From positions 1 to 7,294 of the forward strand of contig DASZPL010000102.1 in the NCBI GenBank assembly GCA_035550315.1: a DNA stretch of 7,294 nucleotides, given 5' to 3'. This document shows, piece after piece, positions 5,721 to 7,294 of the stretch. Under the pieces are notes generated by a model. It did not search any database. It had not been told where the DNA came from and saw only the letters and a program-made list of their open reading frames with translations. A program made the position numbers and the translations under genes. The DNA is from DASZPL01 sp035550315 (GTDB lineage Bacteria; Actinomycetota; Actinomycetes; JAFAQI01). Position 1 is the first letter of the stretch. Every line of letters starts with the position of its first letter.

Positions 5721-6949
5721 CCTCAGCCCGCTACGCGGTAGCGCGGGCGGCCGGCAGCACGGTCGCAGGGCTGTCCCGGCTCACCGGTCGCGGGTCTGGC
5801 ACGACGGTCGGCGGCCGGGTCACGCTTGCCCTCGACCCGTTGGCGCTCACCCGCGCGGGCGCGGGCCGCGAGCTGGCGCTCGTCAGCGGCACGAACGGGA
5901 AGTCGACCACCCGGTCCCTGCTGGTCGCCGCGCTGGCCACCAGAGGTCCGGTCGTCAGCAACGCCGGCGGCGCGAATCTGCCGAGCGGGCTGACCGCGGC
6001 ACTGGCCGCGGACCGAACCGCGCGCGTCGGCGTCCTCGAGGTCGACGAGCCGTACCTGCCGCAGGTCGCCGCCGCCGCGCCGCCGCGGGCGATCGTGCTG
6101 CTCAACCTCAGCCGCGATCAGCTCGATCGCTACGCCGAGGTGCGTCGGCTCGCGGGGATCTGGCGCGCGGCGGTGGGCCGGCTCGACGCGACCGCGACGG
6201 TGATCGCCAACGCCGACGATCCGCTCGTAACTTGGGCGGCGTCGGCAGCCGGCGCGGTGGTGTGGGTGGCGGCCGGGCAGCGCTGGCACGACGACACCAG
6301 CGTCTGCCCGGAGTGCGGCGGTCCGATCCGGCGCGACGGCGACGACTGGCAGAGCGACTGCGGCCTGCGCCGCCCGCAGCCAGCCTGGGCGGTCGAGAGT
6401 GACACCGTCCTCGACGGGCACGGCGGCCGCCACCAGCTCACACTGGCGATCCCGGGTGCGGTGAACGTCGGGAACGCGGCGATGGCTGCCGCGGCCGCGG
6501 GGCTCTGGCAGGTAGAGCCGGCGGAAGCGTTTGCAGCGATGCAGCGGATCGAATCCGTCGAGGGTCGCTACCTGACCGTGGCCTATGCCGGCGCGGCGGC
6601 CCGGCTGCTGCTCGCGAAGAACCCGGCCGGTTGGGTCGAGGCGCTCGCGATGCTGCCGCCGGCACCCGCCGGGCCGGTGGTGGTCGCGGTCAATGCCCGC
6701 GCTGCCGACGGCCGCGATCCGTCGTGGCTGTGGGACGTGCCGTTCGAGCAGCTCCGCGGGCGGTGGGCGGTTGCCACCGGCGAACGCTCCCGCGACGTGG
6801 CGGTCCGGCTCCGCTACGCCGGCGTCGACCACGAGCGGATCGACGAGCCGGCCGCAGCGCTGGCGACGGCCTGCCGTCGCGGACCGACCCAGGTGCTGGC
6901 CAACTACACCGCCTTCCAGACCTACCGGCGGGTGGTCGGTGATGGCTGA
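5717..6949 (+). CDS. murT: Lipid II isoglutaminyl synthase, Mur ligase-like subunit MurT
   Basis: With GatD this subunit uses ATP and glutamine-derived ammonia to amidate the alpha-carboxyl of D-Glu in lipid II, giving D-isoglutamine, at the inner face of the membrane. The 410 residues show the Mur ligase P-loop GTNGKSTT (58-65), the GGANLPSGL loop (84-92), EVDE (108-111), the middle-domain NLSRDQLDRYAEV (130-142) and NADDP (165-169). An inserted zinc-ribbon region has Cys197, Cys200 and Cys215. A C-terminal DUF1727-type domain contains DGRDPSWLWD (331-340); an Asp in this part of MurT is reported to complete the GatD catalytic triad. Only three of the usual four ribbon cysteines are present, with Gln212-Ser213 where the third is expected. 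The GTG start overlaps the upstream gene by 4 bases; the 3' end overlaps gatD by 8. The assignment is secure. Confidence 0.94.
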   Translation: MTSARYAVARAAGSTVAGLSRLTGRGSGTTVGGRVTLALDPLALTRAGAGRELALVSGTNGKSTTRSLLVAALATRGPVVSNAGGANLPSGLTAALAADRTARVGVLEVDEPYLPQVAAAAPPRAIVLLNLSRDQLDRYAEVRRLAGIWRAAVGRLDATATVIANADDPLVTWAASAAGAVVWVAAGQRWHDDTSVCPECGGPIRRDGDDWQSDCGLRRPQPAWAVESDTVLDGHGGRHQLTLAIPGAVNVGNAAMAAAAAGLWQVEPAEAFAAMQRIESVEGRYLTVAYAGAAARLLLAKNPAGWVEALAMLPPAPAGPVVVAVNARAADGRDPSWLWDVPFEQLRGRWAVATGERSRDVAVRLRYAGVDHERIDEPAAALATACRRGPTQVLANYTAFQTYRRVVGDG

Positions 6950-7294
6950 TGCGGTGCGGATCGCGCTGCTCTTCCCGTCGGTGTTGGGAACGTACGGCGA
7001 CGGCGGCAACGCCCGCGTCCTCGAGCAACGGCTGCGGTGGCGCGGAGTGGCGGCGGAGACCATCGAAGTCGGCATCGACCAGGCGGTGCCGGGCGACGCA
7101 GACCTCTACGTCCTGGGTGGCGGCGAGGACTCGGCCCAGACGCTGGCGGTCAGCCGGTTGGCCGACGGCACGCTGCGCCGGGCGGCGGATTCCGGCAAAC
7201 CGATCCTCGCCGTGTGCGCGGGGTTCCAGATCCTGGGCGAGACGTTTCTCGACGGCGCCGGCGCGGTGCACCCGGGTCTGGGCATCGTGGACTG
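6942..7294 (+). CDS. gatD: Lipid II isoglutaminyl synthase, glutamine amidotransferase subunit GatD (N-terminal part)
   Basis: This is the glutaminase partner of MurT: it releases ammonia from glutamine for lipid II amidation. It belongs to the CobB/CobQ-like class I glutamine amidotransferases. The first 117 codons are present; the rest, including the catalytic His, lies beyond the right edge. Seen: IALLFPSVLGTYGDGGNARVL (6-27, in parts typical of GatD), YVLGGGEDSAQ (56-66, oxyanion region), and the nucleophile elbow AVCAGFQILG (90-99) with catalytic Cys92. The start ATG at 6942 lies inside the end of murT (stop 6947-6949), an 8-base overlap that implies translational coupling and matched production of the two subunits. 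The gene was once called cobQ2-like in some genomes, but the pairing with murT argues against a cobalamin role. Confidence 0.92.
   Translation, partial: MADAVRIALLFPSVLGTYGDGGNARVLEQRLRWRGVAAETIEVGIDQAVPGDADLYVLGGGEDSAQTLAVSRLADGTLRRAADSGKPILAVCAGFQILGETFLDGAGAVHPGLGIVD

Noticed and set aside
5723..7075. A 450-codon minus-strand frame opposite murT and the start of gatD
   Set aside because: murT and gatD motifs are intact on the plus strand; the opposite frame has only biased composition.
6942..7294. The last gene as a cobyric acid synthase (cobQ)
   Set aside because: It is short-type, starts with the GatD YGDGGN pattern without the N-terminal synthetase domain of CobQ, and overlaps murT.

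Overview
The window is very GC-rich, densely packed DNA with GTG and ATG starts. It encodes a MurT/GatD pair and an actinobacterial-type GH15 enzyme with a trehalase-like N-terminal domain. This points to the chromosome of a high-GC actinomycete (Actinomycetota). I cannot name the genus. No rRNA, tRNA, CRISPR array, insertion sequence or other mobile element was seen, and no stretch over 300 bases lacks a gene.

Layout: (1) 1-339, minus strand, the N-terminal part of an NCS1-family purine/cytosine-type permease that runs off the left edge. (2) 340-418, an intergenic region between that gene and a small rightward gene. It holds a good -10 box for the permease, an inverted repeat centred on the box and a tandem octamer in the -35 zone. 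(3) 419-637, plus, a small uncharacterised protein, then 686-1696, plus, a patatin-like phospholipase. (4) 3584-1669, minus, a two-gene unit of a small lipoprotein followed by an MFS transporter; the transporter's 3' end overlaps the patatin gene tail to tail by 28 bases. (5) 3626-5467, plus, a GH15 glucoamylase/trehalase-type hydrolase, divergent from the lipoprotein across only 41 bases. (6) 5523-7294, plus, a tight operon of a 65-residue two-helix membrane protein, murT and gatD (cut by the right edge).

The best-understood unit is murT-gatD, which amidates the D-Glu of lipid II to D-isoglutamine at the membrane during peptidoglycan synthesis. The small membrane protein overlaps murT by four bases, so it is probably translationally coupled and may work with this complex, though nothing in its sequence proves that. 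The rest looks like ordinary metabolism: nucleobase-type and other solute uptake, alpha-glucoside or trehalose hydrolysis, and lipid hydrolysis.

I did not find a clearly new multi-gene system. The points most worth following are the murT-linked membrane protein, an incomplete zinc ribbon in MurT, the operator-like repeats before the permease gene, and the small lipoprotein paired with the MFS transporter.
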